A model generated the notes under the pieces. It made no database searches, was not told the DNA's origin, and was given only the letters and a program-made list of their open reading frames with translations. From positions 1 to 64,000 of the forward strand of contig JADKDN010000009.1 in NCBI GenBank assembly GCA_016718345.1: a stretch of 64,000 nt of DNA, written 5' to 3'. This stretch comes from Flavobacterium sp. GTDB lineage: Bacteria > Bacteroidota > Bacteroidia > Flavobacteriales > Flavobacteriaceae. Numbering within the stretch: position 1 is the first letter of the stretch; every line of letters begins with the position of its first letter. This document shows positions 18,283 to 27,186 of the stretch, one piece after another. A program made the translations under genes and the position numbers.

Positions 18283-19026
18283 ATGAAAAAAACAGTTTAT
18301 ATATTTTTAGTACTAACTCAACTTCTCTTTTCCCAGAATGGATTTGATAGAGGAAATGAACTGTATCAAAAAGGTAATTATATCGAGGCAATGAAAGCTT
18401 ATGAAAGTGTTTTAAAAGGCAACAAACAATCAGCTGAATTGTATTTCAATATTGGGAACTGTTATTATAAAATGAATAAAGTAGCACCAGCGATTTATAA
18501 TTATGAAAAAGCCTTGGTCTTGGAACCCAATGATAAAGAAGTACAAAACAATTTAAAATTTGCACATAAATTACAAATTGATGAAATTAAGGAAGTTCCA
18601 AAAGTTGGTTTTGAAAAATTGATTCGAGACTTCACAGGAGCTTTTCATTACAACACTTGGGCTTGGATAGCAGTAGCTTTTGTTTTTCTATTTGTACTAT
18701 TTTTTATTGGATACTATTTTTCGCAAACAACGGTCTCTAAAAGAGTTTTTTTTATTGGAATGTTTGTTCTTGTATTTTTGCTTTTAATCAGTATTTCGTC
18801 AGCAATTTTTGAAAGAAACCATTATAAGAATGAAAGGCCAGCAATAGTATTTGCCGAGGTGGTTTCTGTAAAAAATGAACCAAGAGCATCAGGTTCGGAT
18901 GTCTTTATACTTCACGAAGGAACAAAAGTTTATGTGCTAGATACTCTCGAAAATTGGAAAAAAATTCAATTAACCGATGGTACAGAAGGATGGATTGATG
19001 AAAGTGCTATTAAGGAAGTAAAATAA
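18283..19026 (+). CDS. batE: BatE, TPR and SH3 domain membrane protein
   Basis: 247 aa. A signal peptide (to FSQNG), then two TPR units (NELYQKGNYIEAMKAYESVL and AELYFNIGNCYYKMNKVAPA), two transmembrane helices (about 127-146 and 158-174), and a C-terminal SH3-like domain (AEVVSVKNEPRASGSDVF, WKKIQLTDGTEGWIDE). This is the standard end of a flavobacterial Bat operon. The 176 nt that follow hold no clear terminator. Confidence 0.88.
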   Translation: MKKTVYIFLVLTQLLFSQNGFDRGNELYQKGNYIEAMKAYESVLKGNKQSAELYFNIGNCYYKMNKVAPAIYNYEKALVLEPNDKEVQNNLKFAHKLQIDEIKEVPKVGFEKLIRDFTGAFHYNTWAWIAVAFVFLFVLFFIGYYFSQTTVSKRVFFIGMFVLVFLLLISISSAIFERNHYKNERPAIVFAEVVSVKNEPRASGSDVFILHEGTKVYVLDTLENWKKIQLTDGTEGWIDESAIKEVK

Positions 19027-19202
19027 TAAAAAACGCTTTTGTTTTCCAATTTCGCAGACCATTTTTCCGCGAATGACAAATCAGGCTAGCGCTTTTGAGG
19101 AGTATTTATCTTGAAAAATAAATTTTGTAGAATACTCAATTTATAATAAATTCTCAAACGTCAAGTCCTTATCTTTGCTTTCATAAATTAAGAGTTCAAA
19201 TT

Positions 19203-19558
19203 ATGTCTAGAGATGTACAACTAAAAGAACGCTGGGAACGGCTTGTGAATATATTATCCAATAAATTTTCAAAAGGGGAAGATTTAGATTTGGATGCCAT
19301 AATCTATCTGGTAGGAGTTCAAGAGCTGGGAAGGTGCATCAAACTTTCAAAAAAGACGAGAAATTGAATCTTATGCATATCGCTATTTGTAGATTATTAG
19401 AACCGTATGGTTTTTATGAATTCGAGTATTTTGATGAAGATGGCTGGCCCCATTATAAAGTAAAAGAGGAATTACCTCCCCTAAAGGCAGGAGAACAATC
19501 GGTTTTAATGAAAGAAGCAATAGTGGGTTATTTTTTAGAAAAAGAACTAATTGATTGA
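19203..19558 (+). CDS. Conserved hypothetical protein (frameshifted)
   Basis: ATG at 19203 opens MSRDVQLKERWERLVNILSN followed by FSKGEDLDLDAIIYLVGVQELG. One A is missing near 19333 and the frame resumes as VHQTFKKDEKLNLMHIAICRLLEPYGFYEF, ending EKELID at 19558; total about 118 aa. It is soluble, acidic and without a signal. A TATCTTTG at 19170-19177 is a plausible -7 element 25 nt upstream. The joined reading looks like a small conserved Bacteroidota family, but I cannot assign a function. Confidence 0.65.
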
Positions 19559-19662
19559 TGATTGTTGAGTAGCGATTGCAGATTTAAGATTTGCTTCAAA
19601 AACTTACAACTTACAACCTATAACTTACAACTTTTTCTTAAATTCGCACTCTCAATTACGGT

Positions 19663-20688
19663 ATGGAAATGATAGATAAAATTAAAGAATACATCAACGA
19701 AGCCAACAATTTTTCCACTCAAAATGCATCCGATTTAGAAGCGTTTCGAATTAAATTTTTAGGAAGTAAAGGACTTTTAAAAGAATTTTTTACTGAATTC
19801 AAAAGTGTACCTAACGATCAGAAGAAAGAATTTGGACAAGTCATTAATTTATTGAAAACTACTGCCGAGGAAAAAGTAAAATCCATTCAAGATTTCTTAG
19901 AAAGTAAAGAAGAAATTAAGGGTTTTTACGGCGATTTAACTCGCTCATCAGAACCATTAATTGTTGGTTCGCGTCATCCTATTTCATTGGTAAAAAATCA
20001 AATTATAGATATTTTTTCTACTATTGGTTTCAATGTTTCTGAAGGTCCAGAAATTGAAGACGATTGGCATAATTTCACCGCGTTAAATTTACCTGAATAC
20101 CATCCTGCAAGAGACATGCAAGATACTTTTTTTATTCAAACTAATCCGGATATTCTCCTTAGAACACATACTTCATCCGTACAGGTTAGGTATATGGAAA
20201 ACAACAAACCGCCTATTAGAACCATTTCTCCGGGAAGAGTTTTTCGTAATGAGGCTGTTTCTTCTCGCTCTCATTGTATTTTTCATCAAGTAGAAGGATT
20301 GTATATTGATAAAGAAGTTTCATTTGCTGATTTAAAGCAAACGCTATTGTATTTTACAAAAGAAATGTTCGGAAAATCGAAAATCCGATTACGACCTTCT
20401 TATTTTCCATTTACAGAACCAAGTGCCGAAGTAGATATTTATTGGGGATTAAAAACCGAAACCGATTATAGAATTACCAAAGGAACAGGTTGGCTAGAGA
20501 TTATGGGATGCGGAATGGTTGATCCAAATGTGTTACAAAATTGTGGAATTAATCCAAATGAATACAACGGTTTTGCGTTTGGAATGGGAATCGAAAGAAT
20601 AGCGATGTTGTTGTATCAAATAGGCGATATCAGAATGTTTTATGAAAACGATGTTAGATTCTTAGAGCAATTCAAATCAAGTATCTAA
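19663..20688 (+). CDS. pheS: Phenylalanyl-tRNA synthetase alpha subunit
   Basis: Class II aminoacyl-tRNA synthetase subunit of about 340 aa. The N-terminal coiled-coil tRNA arm (residues 1-90) precedes the catalytic core: NLPEYHPARDMQDTFF, LRTHTSSVQVRYM, SPGRVFRNEAVSSRSHCIFHQVEGL (in pieces), PFTEPSAEVDIY and GFAFGMGIERIAML, which are class II motifs 2 and 3. The start may be 19663 or ATG 19669; MIDKIKEY from the latter is closer to common family starts. PheT is not in the window. Confidence 0.95.
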   Translation: MEMIDKIKEYINEANNFSTQNASDLEAFRIKFLGSKGLLKEFFTEFKSVPNDQKKEFGQVINLLKTTAEEKVKSIQDFLESKEEIKGFYGDLTRSSEPLIVGSRHPISLVKNQIIDIFSTIGFNVSEGPEIEDDWHNFTALNLPEYHPARDMQDTFFIQTNPDILLRTHTSSVQVRYMENNKPPIRTISPGRVFRNEAVSSRSHCIFHQVEGLYIDKEVSFADLKQTLLYFTKEMFGKSKIRLRPSYFPFTEPSAEVDIYWGLKTETDYRITKGTGWLEIMGCGMVDPNVLQNCGINPNEYNGFAFGMGIERIAMLLYQIGDIRMFYENDVRFLEQFKSSI

Positions 20689-20752
20689 AAGAATAAATAA
20701 TCTAAGCTATTTTGTTCTATTATCTTTTAGTCTATCATCTCTCAATCTATAA

Positions 20753-21160
20753 ATGAAATCAGACATTCAAATTCCAGAAGTAGAAAATGTTTTCCTTGCC
20801 GCTGTCCAAGAATGGAATGACGACTTCATGGAAAAGGTTTGGTATGTTTATCTTGTAAACGACAGTGATTTTCAATTGGACAGTGTCATGGTCGTTTCAA
20901 AAGCATTTGGAACTATTGATGGCGAGATGAAAAAAACATCCTTGTTGCGTCATGCTTTCGTAGAAATTCCTCCTGTATCAGTCGTAAAAATTGAGATGGT
21001 AGAAAAAAGTGTTTTGGTATTGAATAACGAATTCATGGTCACTTTTTTTATTGGAAACACCTTGTACGATAAAAAATACATTTTTAAATCGCATTCAATT
21101 AACGAAGACTTTGTTGAAGAGGTACCCATTTTATTTGTTGATGGTGTGATAGTAAAGTAA
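20753..21160 (+). CDS. Hypothetical protein downstream of pheS
   Basis: 135 aa, soluble, no signal peptide. Begins MKSDIQIPEVENVFLAAVQE and contains VWYVYLVNDSDFQLDSVMVVSKAFG and a MVTFFIGNTLYDKKYIF segment, suggesting an all-beta fold. It lies 64 nt after pheS in the same direction, so cotranscription is possible. No recognised function. The intact frame and its position favour a real gene. Confidence 0.65.
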   Translation: MKSDIQIPEVENVFLAAVQEWNDDFMEKVWYVYLVNDSDFQLDSVMVVSKAFGTIDGEMKKTSLLRHAFVEIPPVSVVKIEMVEKSVLVLNNEFMVTFFIGNTLYDKKYIFKSHSINEDFVEEVPILFVDGVIVK

Positions 21161-21229
21161 AATAGTGTTAATTTGCCTCCTGAGTTTATTAAATTAAAAT
21201 TAATTCATCAATTATTTGACAGAATACTA

Positions 21230-21237
21230 TATTTTTG
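21230..21237 (+). promoter_or_regulatory. Possible -7 element upstream of deoC (TATTTTTG)
   Basis: TATTTTTG matches TAnnTTTG 50 nt before the deoC ATG. A TTGACA-like string at 21216 is too close for the usual Bacteroidota spacing, so this is tentative. Confidence 0.35.
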
Positions 21238-21287
21238 TAATTAAACTTTGATATTTTGGAATTAAAATCCTTAAAAAGTAATAACTA

Positions 21288-22190
21288 ATGAAACAATATA
21301 ATTATTTAAATTCTCCCGTAATTGACCAAGTTGGAGTTGATGATAGAATTAGCAGAATTACAGCAAGAAGCATAAAGAAAGAAGCAAAAATGCAAGGGCT
21401 TATGATGGCTCTTAGTATGATAGACCTAACCACTTTAGAAGGTGCTGACACTGAGGAAAAAGTAAAACAACTTTGTTATAAAGCGCATCATCTCCATGAT
21501 TCTATTCCTGGACTACCAACAACTGCAGCAGTTTGCGTTTACCCTAATTTTGTAAAAACTGCGGTTCAAGAGCTAAAAGGCACCAATGTAAAAGTAGCTT
21601 CTGTTGCAACTGCTTTTCCTAGTGGACAATCAAGTGCTGAGGTAAAATTGTTGGATACAAAAATAGCAGTCGATAATGGAGCTCATGAAGTCGACATGGT
21701 GATAAGTCGTGGTAAATTCCATAGCGGGGATTATAATTTCGTTTTTGATGAAATAGCCATGATAAAAGAAGCCTGCGGAAAAAATGTACGACTAAAAGTA
21801 ATTCTTGAAACAGGTGAATTAGGTGAATTAGATAAAGTGCGACGAGCCAGTGATATTGCCATGCACGCCGGAGCAGATTTTATAAAAACATCAACCGGAA
21901 AAATAAGTCCAGCTGCTACATTACCAGTTACTTTGGTAATGCTTGAAGCCATCAGAGATTACTATTATGAAACTGGAATTATGATTGGAATGAAACCAGC
22001 AGGTGGAATTTCAAATTCAAAACTGGCACTTCAATACTTATTAATGGTTAAAGAAACATTAGGAGGAAAATGGCTTACAAATCAGTATTTCCGATTTGGA
22101 GCAAGTAGTTTAGCCAATGATGTTTTAATGCAAATTGCAAAACAAAAATCAGGTATTTATCAATCAGGAGATTATTTTTCTAAAGTTTAA
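21288..22190 (+). CDS. deoC: Deoxyribose-phosphate aldolase
   Basis: Class I aldolase cleaving 2-deoxyribose-5-phosphate to acetaldehyde and glyceraldehyde-3-phosphate. 300 aa, the longer eukaryote-like form. Signatures: SIPGLPTTAAVCVYPNFVK, VATAFPSGQSS, HEVDMVISRGKF, KVILETGELG, the Schiff-base lysine (about Lys200) in DFIKTSTGK, and GMKPAGGIS. Two aldehyde dehydrogenase-type genes follow 5 and 11 nt apart, which fits oxidation of the acetaldehyde or a related aldehyde product. Confidence 0.94.
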   Translation: MKQYNYLNSPVIDQVGVDDRISRITARSIKKEAKMQGLMMALSMIDLTTLEGADTEEKVKQLCYKAHHLHDSIPGLPTTAAVCVYPNFVKTAVQELKGTNVKVASVATAFPSGQSSAEVKLLDTKIAVDNGAHEVDMVISRGKFHSGDYNFVFDEIAMIKEACGKNVRLKVILETGELGELDKVRRASDIAMHAGADFIKTSTGKISPAATLPVTLVMLEAIRDYYYETGIMIGMKPAGGISNSKLALQYLLMVKETLGGKWLTNQYFRFGASSLANDVLMQIAKQKSGIYQSGDYFSKV

Positions 22191-22195
22191 GTGAG

Positions 22196-23662
22196 ATGAA
22201 AAAACAACATAATATAGATTTTAGTTCCGATTGGAATTTAGTTCCAGCTCCAGAAAGCACGGCAACGATTAAGTTAAAGGAATCCTTTGATTTGTTCATC
22301 AATGGGAAATTTGTGAAGCCAAAATCAGGAAAATATTTCGATACCATCAACCCAGCAAATGAAAAAGTATTAGCAAAGGTAGCTGAAGCAAATGAAGAAG
22401 ATATTGACTTGGCAGTAAAATCAGCTAGAAAAGCATATAATTCCACATGGTCGAAACTTTCAGGTAAAGAAAGAGGAAAATATTTATACAGAATTGCGAG
22501 AATTATTCAAGAGCGTTCCAGAGAATTTGCTGTAGTTGAAACCTTAAACGGAGGTAAAGCCATTCGCGAGTCACGTGATGTAGATGTTCCATTAGCAGCA
22601 GCGCATTTCTTCTATTATGCAGGTTGGGCAGATAAATTAGAATATGCTTTTCCAAATAGAAAAATAAAACCATTAGGTGTTGCAGGGCAAATTATCCCAT
22701 GGAATTTCCCATTATTAATGGCTGCTTGGAAGATTGCACCTGCTTTAGCGGCAGGAAATACAGTAGTAATTAAATCGTCAGAAACAACACCGTTGACACT
22801 TTATTTATTGGCAGAAGTAATACAAGAAGCTGAGTTGCCTGCTGGAGTAGTAAATATTGTATCAGGCGCTGGACAAACTGGTTCGCATATTGTGAATCAT
22901 CCTGATGTGGATAAAATAGCATTTACAGGTTCTACAGCAGTTGGAAAAATTATTATGAAAGCCATTGCTGGAACCAATAAGAAATCCTCAATGGAATTGG
23001 GCGGAAAAGCGGCTAATATTATTTTTGAAGATGCTGCTTTAGATCAGGCTGTTGAAGGAATTATAAACGGAATCTTCTTCAATCAAGGTCATGTTTGTTG
23101 TGCTGGATCACGTTTATATGTTCAAGAATCTGTTTTTAGTAAAGTAGTTCAGAAACTAAAAGATAGAATGCAAGCCTTGACCATTGGTGATCCAATAGAT
23201 AAAAACACAGATATTGGTGCTATAAATTCCAAGAAACAGTTAACAACTATTCAAAAATATATTGAAATTGGTTTGCAAGAAGGAGCAGAACTATATCAGC
23301 CAGTTTGTTCCGTTCCTGACAAAGGATTTTGGTGTAAACCGACCTTATTTACCAATGTGTCACAATCCAATCGAATTGCACAAGAAGAAATATTTGGACC
23401 TGTTTTAGCCATTCAAACGTTTAGAACGATTGATGAAGTTATTGATAAAGCCAACAATTCACCATATGGTTTATCAGCAGGAGTTTGGACCGATAAAGGT
23501 TCGAAAATTTTTAACATGACTTCACAATTGCGTGCAGGAGTGGTTTGGGCAAATACTTTTAATAAATTTGATCCAGCGTCTCCATTTGGAGGGTATAAAG
23601 AAAGCGGTTTTGGAAGAGAAGGTGGTATTCACGGTTTGAATGAATATTTAAAATTTGTTTAA
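22196..23662 (+). CDS. Aldehyde dehydrogenase family protein
   Basis: 488 aa NAD(P)-dependent aldehyde dehydrogenase with a complete active site. GQIIPWNFPLLMAAWKIAPALAAGN contains the oxyanion Asn; FTGSTAVGK binds the cofactor; MELGGKAANIIFEDA holds the general base Glu; NQGHVCCAGSR holds the catalytic Cys, which I place at Cys301; EEIFGPVLAIQTF and SPFGGYKESGFGREGG complete the core. Start is 5 nt after deoC. The gene pair with the shortened ALDH downstream resembles a split version of the two-domain ALDH16 family, whose genes I recall as being associated with deoC; that comparison is inference. Confidence 0.93.
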   Translation: MKKQHNIDFSSDWNLVPAPESTATIKLKESFDLFINGKFVKPKSGKYFDTINPANEKVLAKVAEANEEDIDLAVKSARKAYNSTWSKLSGKERGKYLYRIARIIQERSREFAVVETLNGGKAIRESRDVDVPLAAAHFFYYAGWADKLEYAFPNRKIKPLGVAGQIIPWNFPLLMAAWKIAPALAAGNTVVIKSSETTPLTLYLLAEVIQEAELPAGVVNIVSGAGQTGSHIVNHPDVDKIAFTGSTAVGKIIMKAIAGTNKKSSMELGGKAANIIFEDAALDQAVEGIINGIFFNQGHVCCAGSRLYVQESVFSKVVQKLKDRMQALTIGDPIDKNTDIGAINSKKQLTTIQKYIEIGLQEGAELYQPVCSVPDKGFWCKPTLFTNVSQSNRIAQEEIFGPVLAIQTFRTIDEVIDKANNSPYGLSAGVWTDKGSKIFNMTSQLRAGVVWANTFNKFDPASPFGGYKESGFGREGGIHGLNEYLKFV

Positions 23663-23673
23663 AAAGATAAGCT

Positions 23674-24554
23674 ATGTCAAGAATTGAAGTTTTAAAAACG
23701 TATAAAATTTTTATTGGTGGAAAATTTCCTAGAACAGAGTCGGGACGTTTTTATCCATTAAAAAACAACAATAAAATAATTGCTAACATGTGTTTATCAT
23801 CTGTAAAAGATTTTAGAAATGCGGTTGTCGCTGCTCGATCTGCTCAAGGCGCTTGGGCAAATAAAACAGCCTACAACAGAAGCCAGATTTTGTATAGAAT
23901 TGCAGAAGTTTTAGAAGGAAGAAAGGCGCAGTTTGTTAGTGAATTAGAATTACAGGGTATTGCTAAAAATAAAGCCGTACAAGAAGTAGAATTAAGTATT
24001 GATCGATTGATTTACTATGCCGGATGGTGTGATAAATATGTGCAAATGCACAGTAGCGTAAATCCAGTTTCAGGAAGTTACTTTAATTTTTCTGTTCCTG
24101 AACCTATGGGTGTTGTTGGGGTTTTGCTCCAGAGGACAGCGGTTTGTTGGGATTGGTTACTCAAATATGCAGTATTATTGCTGGTGGAAATACCTGTGTT
24201 GTTCTAGCTTCAGAGCATTTGTCATTGTGTGCCATTTCTTTTTCGGAAGTTATTGCTACATCGGATGTGCCTAATGGTGTGGTCAATATCTTAACAGGTA
24301 AAATAGCCGAGTTAAGTGCTGTATTTGCTTCTCACATGAATGTAAATGCGCTATTGTATTGTGGCTCTGACGCAACAGTTATTAAAGCTATTCAGGACAT
24401 TGCTGTTGATAACATCAAGCGTGTTATTATTCGTGAAAATGGCGATTATGCTGATGAAAAACATGAGAACCTACATTACATCTATGATTTTCAAGAAACC
24501 AAAACTACTTGGCATCCAATTGAACAAATTGGTGGTGCTGGAAGTGGGTATTAG
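23674..24554 (+). CDS. Truncated aldehyde dehydrogenase-like protein lacking the catalytic lobe (frameshifted)
   Basis: About 293 aa after repairing a one-base T loss near 24123. The clear N-terminal ALDH pattern (YKIFIGGKFPRTESGRFYPL, AAQGAWANKTAYNRSQILYRIAEVL, PEPMGVVGV) then continues as APEDSGLLGLVTQICSIIAGG, VVLASE and PNGVVNILTG. It stops after LLYCGSDATVIKA and a C-terminal WHPIEQIGGAGSGY. The catalytic cysteine segment, the EEIFGP motif and the whole catalytic lobe are absent by design, not by the frameshift: a natural stop and terminator follow. Probably a non-catalytic partner of the ALDH 11 nt upstream. Confidence 0.82.
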
Positions 24555-24577
24555 GATGAGAAAAATATATATTATTG

Positions 24578-24607
24578 AGCCTGTGAATTATTTTGCAGGC
24601 TTTTTTT
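24578..24607 (+). terminator. Terminator of the deoC-ALDH operon
   Basis: AGCCTG and CAGGCT arms separated by an AT-rich loop and followed by a T-run, 24 nt after the ALDH-like stop. Confidence 0.75.
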
Positions 24608-24626
24608 ATGACAACTTTTTGCCTTT

Positions 24627-25622
24627 CTAATCCAATTTTTCAGTTAGTTTTTTAAAGATTTTTTTAGCGTCTTTTCCTTCGTATAAAATAGCGTGAACGG
24701 CATCAATAATTGGGGTTTTTGCTTCGTATTTTTGATTCAATTCCCAAGCACTTTTAGCAGCATAGTAGCCTTCAGCAACCATGCTCATTTCCATCATGGC
24801 ACTTTTTACGGTATAGCCTTTTCCTATCATATTTCCAAACATTCTATTGCGAGAAAATACCGAATACCCAGTTACTAACAAATCCCCTAAATAAGCTGAG
24901 TCGTTAATATTTCGTTTCATTTTATGCACTTTTCGGATGAATTTTTTCATTTCGCGAATGCCATTGCTCATCAAAACCGATTGAAAATTATCACCATACC
25001 CTAGCCCCATGAGCTATTCCAGCAGCAATGGCATAAATATTTTTAAGCATGGCGGCATATTCTGTGCCAATGATGTCATCGGTTATTTTTGTTTTGATGT
25101 AATTACTCGAAAGGTATTTGGCTACAATCTTGCTTTTTCAGCATCGCCACAAGCAATGGTAAGATACGACAAACGTTCTAATGCCACTTCTTCTGCGTGA
25201 CAAGGCCCCGTTATAACTCCAATATTTTCAAAAGGAATGTTGTATATTTTATTGAAATGTTCACCAACAATTAAACTCGTTTCAGGTACAATTCCTTTTA
25301 TCGCCGAGAAAACGATTTTATTTTCAAGACTTTCAGTCATTTTTGCTAATTCTGAACTTAAAAAAGCGGAAGGAATAGAAAAGATAATATAATCTGCATA
25401 AGCAACCGCTTCATTGATGTCATTAGTGAGCTTCAATTTTTCAACATGAAATTCAACGGAACTCAAATAATTTGGGTTGTGATGTTCCGTTTTAATGTGT
25501 TCTATGGCATCTTCATTTCGCATATACCATGCAATTTCTGGAAGATTGGCACAAAGCATTTTTGCAATTGCGGTCGCCCAGCTTCCTCCGCCAATAACAG
25601 CAAATTTGGGATAGTTTGTCAT
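24627..25622 (-). CDS. gpsA: NAD(P)H-dependent glycerol-3-phosphate dehydrogenase (frameshifted)
   Basis: Makes sn-glycerol-3-phosphate for phospholipid synthesis. The N-terminus FAVIGGGSWATAIAKML carries the Rossmann glycine motif; SIPSAFL, SAIKGIVPE and ITGPCHAEEVA follow. Two indels break the frame. Near 25125 one A is missing and the reading continues KIVAKYLSSNYIKTKITDDIIG, TEYAAMLKNIYAIAAGIAHG. Near 25011 an extra G precedes LGYGDNFQSVLMSNGIREM. The C-terminal DLLVTGYSVFSRNRMFG follows. About 331 aa when joined. The gene is normally essential, so the breaks are likely sequence errors. Confidence 0.9.
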
Positions 25623-25974
25623 ATTTATTTTATTTTCTTAATCTTATCGGCTGAAGATTGTTAAAATAGAATGAGATAAAAAATGATGAATTTAATTAAA
25701 AGCGTTAAAACTATTAATTACTCAAAAGTAACGAAAAATCGATAAAAAGGAATGCTAAATGCATTAAGATTAAGAATCAAAGGAAACCCGATTTGATGTT
25801 TTAAGTTATAATTAACTTAAAATTATGATTTTCAATGCAATACAAATAAACTAAATCTCGTTATAACTGTTCGAATCTATGAATAGCAAGTACGCTTGTT
25901 CATGATTTGAAGGGGTTAGTTTTGTTTTTGGTTAGTTATAAAAGCGTTCCATAATTAGTTTCAGGAGCGCTTTT
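25623..25974. other. Intergenic region with inverted repeats, no gene seen
   Basis: 352 nt without a credible ORF. It holds a perfect inverted repeat TTAAGTTA-TAAT-TAACTTAA (25801-25820), an imperfect hairpin around CAAG-TACG-CTTG (25888-25899), a direct repeat GGTTAGTT (25914 and 25930), and the hairpin terminator at 25941. I found no TAnnTTTG element on the plus strand. Confidence 0.5.
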
Positions 25975-25977
25975 TTA
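25941..25977. terminator. Terminator next to nadD
   Basis: AAGCGTTCC pairs with GGAGCGCTT (one bulge or mismatch) around a 13-nt loop. A T-rich run follows on the plus strand and a shorter one on the minus strand. It directly abuts the nadD stop and may terminate it, although the U-tract is stronger for plus-strand transcription, where no gene lies upstream. Confidence 0.65.
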
Positions 25978-26557
25978 TTTTTTATACAAATTATTATGGT
26001 CAATATATTCCCAAACTTTAGCGGGTAAAAGCGGTTGAATATTTTTCTTTTTCTTAATATTTTCTCTAATAAAAGTTGACGAAATTTCCACTATCGGTGC
26101 ATTAATAAAATGAATTTTAGGATGGTTTTTAAATTCATGATTTTCTGTCTCAGAAGAAATTCTAGGATAGACATAAATGGTGTGATTTTCTAAAATGACT
26201 TCATAGTTTTTCCATTTATGAAAAGTCTTTAAATTGTCTTCGCCCATAATTAATGAAAAATCATAGCTTGGATATTTGTCCTGCAAATGCGCTAAAGTAT
26301 GAACAGTGTAATTGGGTTGAGGTAATTTGAATTCAAAATCAGAAGGCTTAATTTTTGGATAATCTTCTGTTGCCAGAAAAACCAAATGTAAACGTTGGTA
26401 ATCATCTAGCAATGTATCTTTCTTTTTCAAGGGATTGTGAGGAGTAACCATCATCCAAATTTGATCCAAGCCGGAATATTCTGCCATATGATTGGCAATT
26501 ATCAAGATGGCCAATATGAATGGGGTTGAACGTTCCAAAATACAATCCTACTTTCAT
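25975..26557 (-). CDS. nadD: Nicotinate-nucleotide adenylyltransferase (frameshifted)
   Basis: Converts nicotinate mononucleotide to deamido-NAD. The true start is the ATG at 26557: MKVGLYFGTFNPIHIGH carries the nucleotidyltransferase motif GxFxPxHxGH. One extra base near 26505 then shifts the frame, which resumes as IIANHMAEYSGLDQIWMMVTPHNPLKKK. Later LIMGEDNLKTFHKWKNYE and the C-terminal IVEISSTFIREN (the ISSTxIR motif) confirm identity. About 193 aa. Upstream on the same strand are gmk and yicC, a common Bacteroidota gene order. Confidence 0.9.
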
Positions 26558-26585
26558 TTTTTATATGTTGACAGTGTATTTCTAC

Positions 26586-27157
26586 TTAATTATTTAAAAA
26601 TTCCTTGACTAGTTCGTAGGCTTCTTCTTTGGCAATATCTAAGTCGTAATTTTTAATGATTTTATCAAATTGAGGTGCTGTAGCCAATTCAACAGAAGCC
26701 TTTGCAATTCGCATATTTATTTTATCTTCACTTTCTGTCGAGCGTTTTTTTAGCCTGATTTTCAGTTCATCAATACTTGGAGGTTTTACAAAAACAGCTA
26801 GAGTTTCCTCTGGGAATTTCTTTTTGATACGTAATCCGCCTGCCACATCAATATCAAAAATCACATTTTTCCATTGGCCCAAATGCGTTCAATTTCTGTT
26901 TTCAAGGTTCCGTAGAAATTATCGCGATACACTTCTTCCCATTCCACAAAATCATCTGCTTTAATGTGTTTTTTGAATTCTTCAATAGACATGAAATAAT
27001 AATCTTTTCCATTTATTTCCTCGCCACGAGCTTCGCGAGTTGCTGCTGAAATTGAAAATTCTAAATTTAAATCTTCTTTACTAAGCAAATGCCTAACGAT
27101 AGTGGTTTTTCCTGATCCAGATGGTGCCGAAAACACGAGTAATTTTCCTTTTTTCAT
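26586..27157 (-). CDS. gmk: Guanylate kinase (frameshifted)
   Basis: Phosphorylates GMP to GDP. The N-terminal P-loop is SAPSGSGKTTIV (residues about 10-21), followed by SISAATREARGEEINGKDYYF (in pieces) and FVEWEEVYRDNFYGTLK, the GMP-binding part. At about 26870 one base is missing in the IWA-G-KNVIFD region; the frame resumes as NVIFDIDVAGGLRIKK and runs through FVKPPSIDELKIRL and RIAKASVEL to EFLNN. About 190 aa when joined, normal for Gmk. Essential in bacteria, so a sequence error is the likely cause of the break. Confidence 0.92.
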
Positions 27158-27186
27158 TTTTTATTGGGCTGTCAGCTTGTGGCTTT

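Noticed and set aside
24125..24554. ALDH-like gene as a simple pseudogene of aldehyde dehydrogenase
   Set aside because: Only one T is missing; the restored frame ends at a natural stop with a terminator, so the short form is probably genuine.
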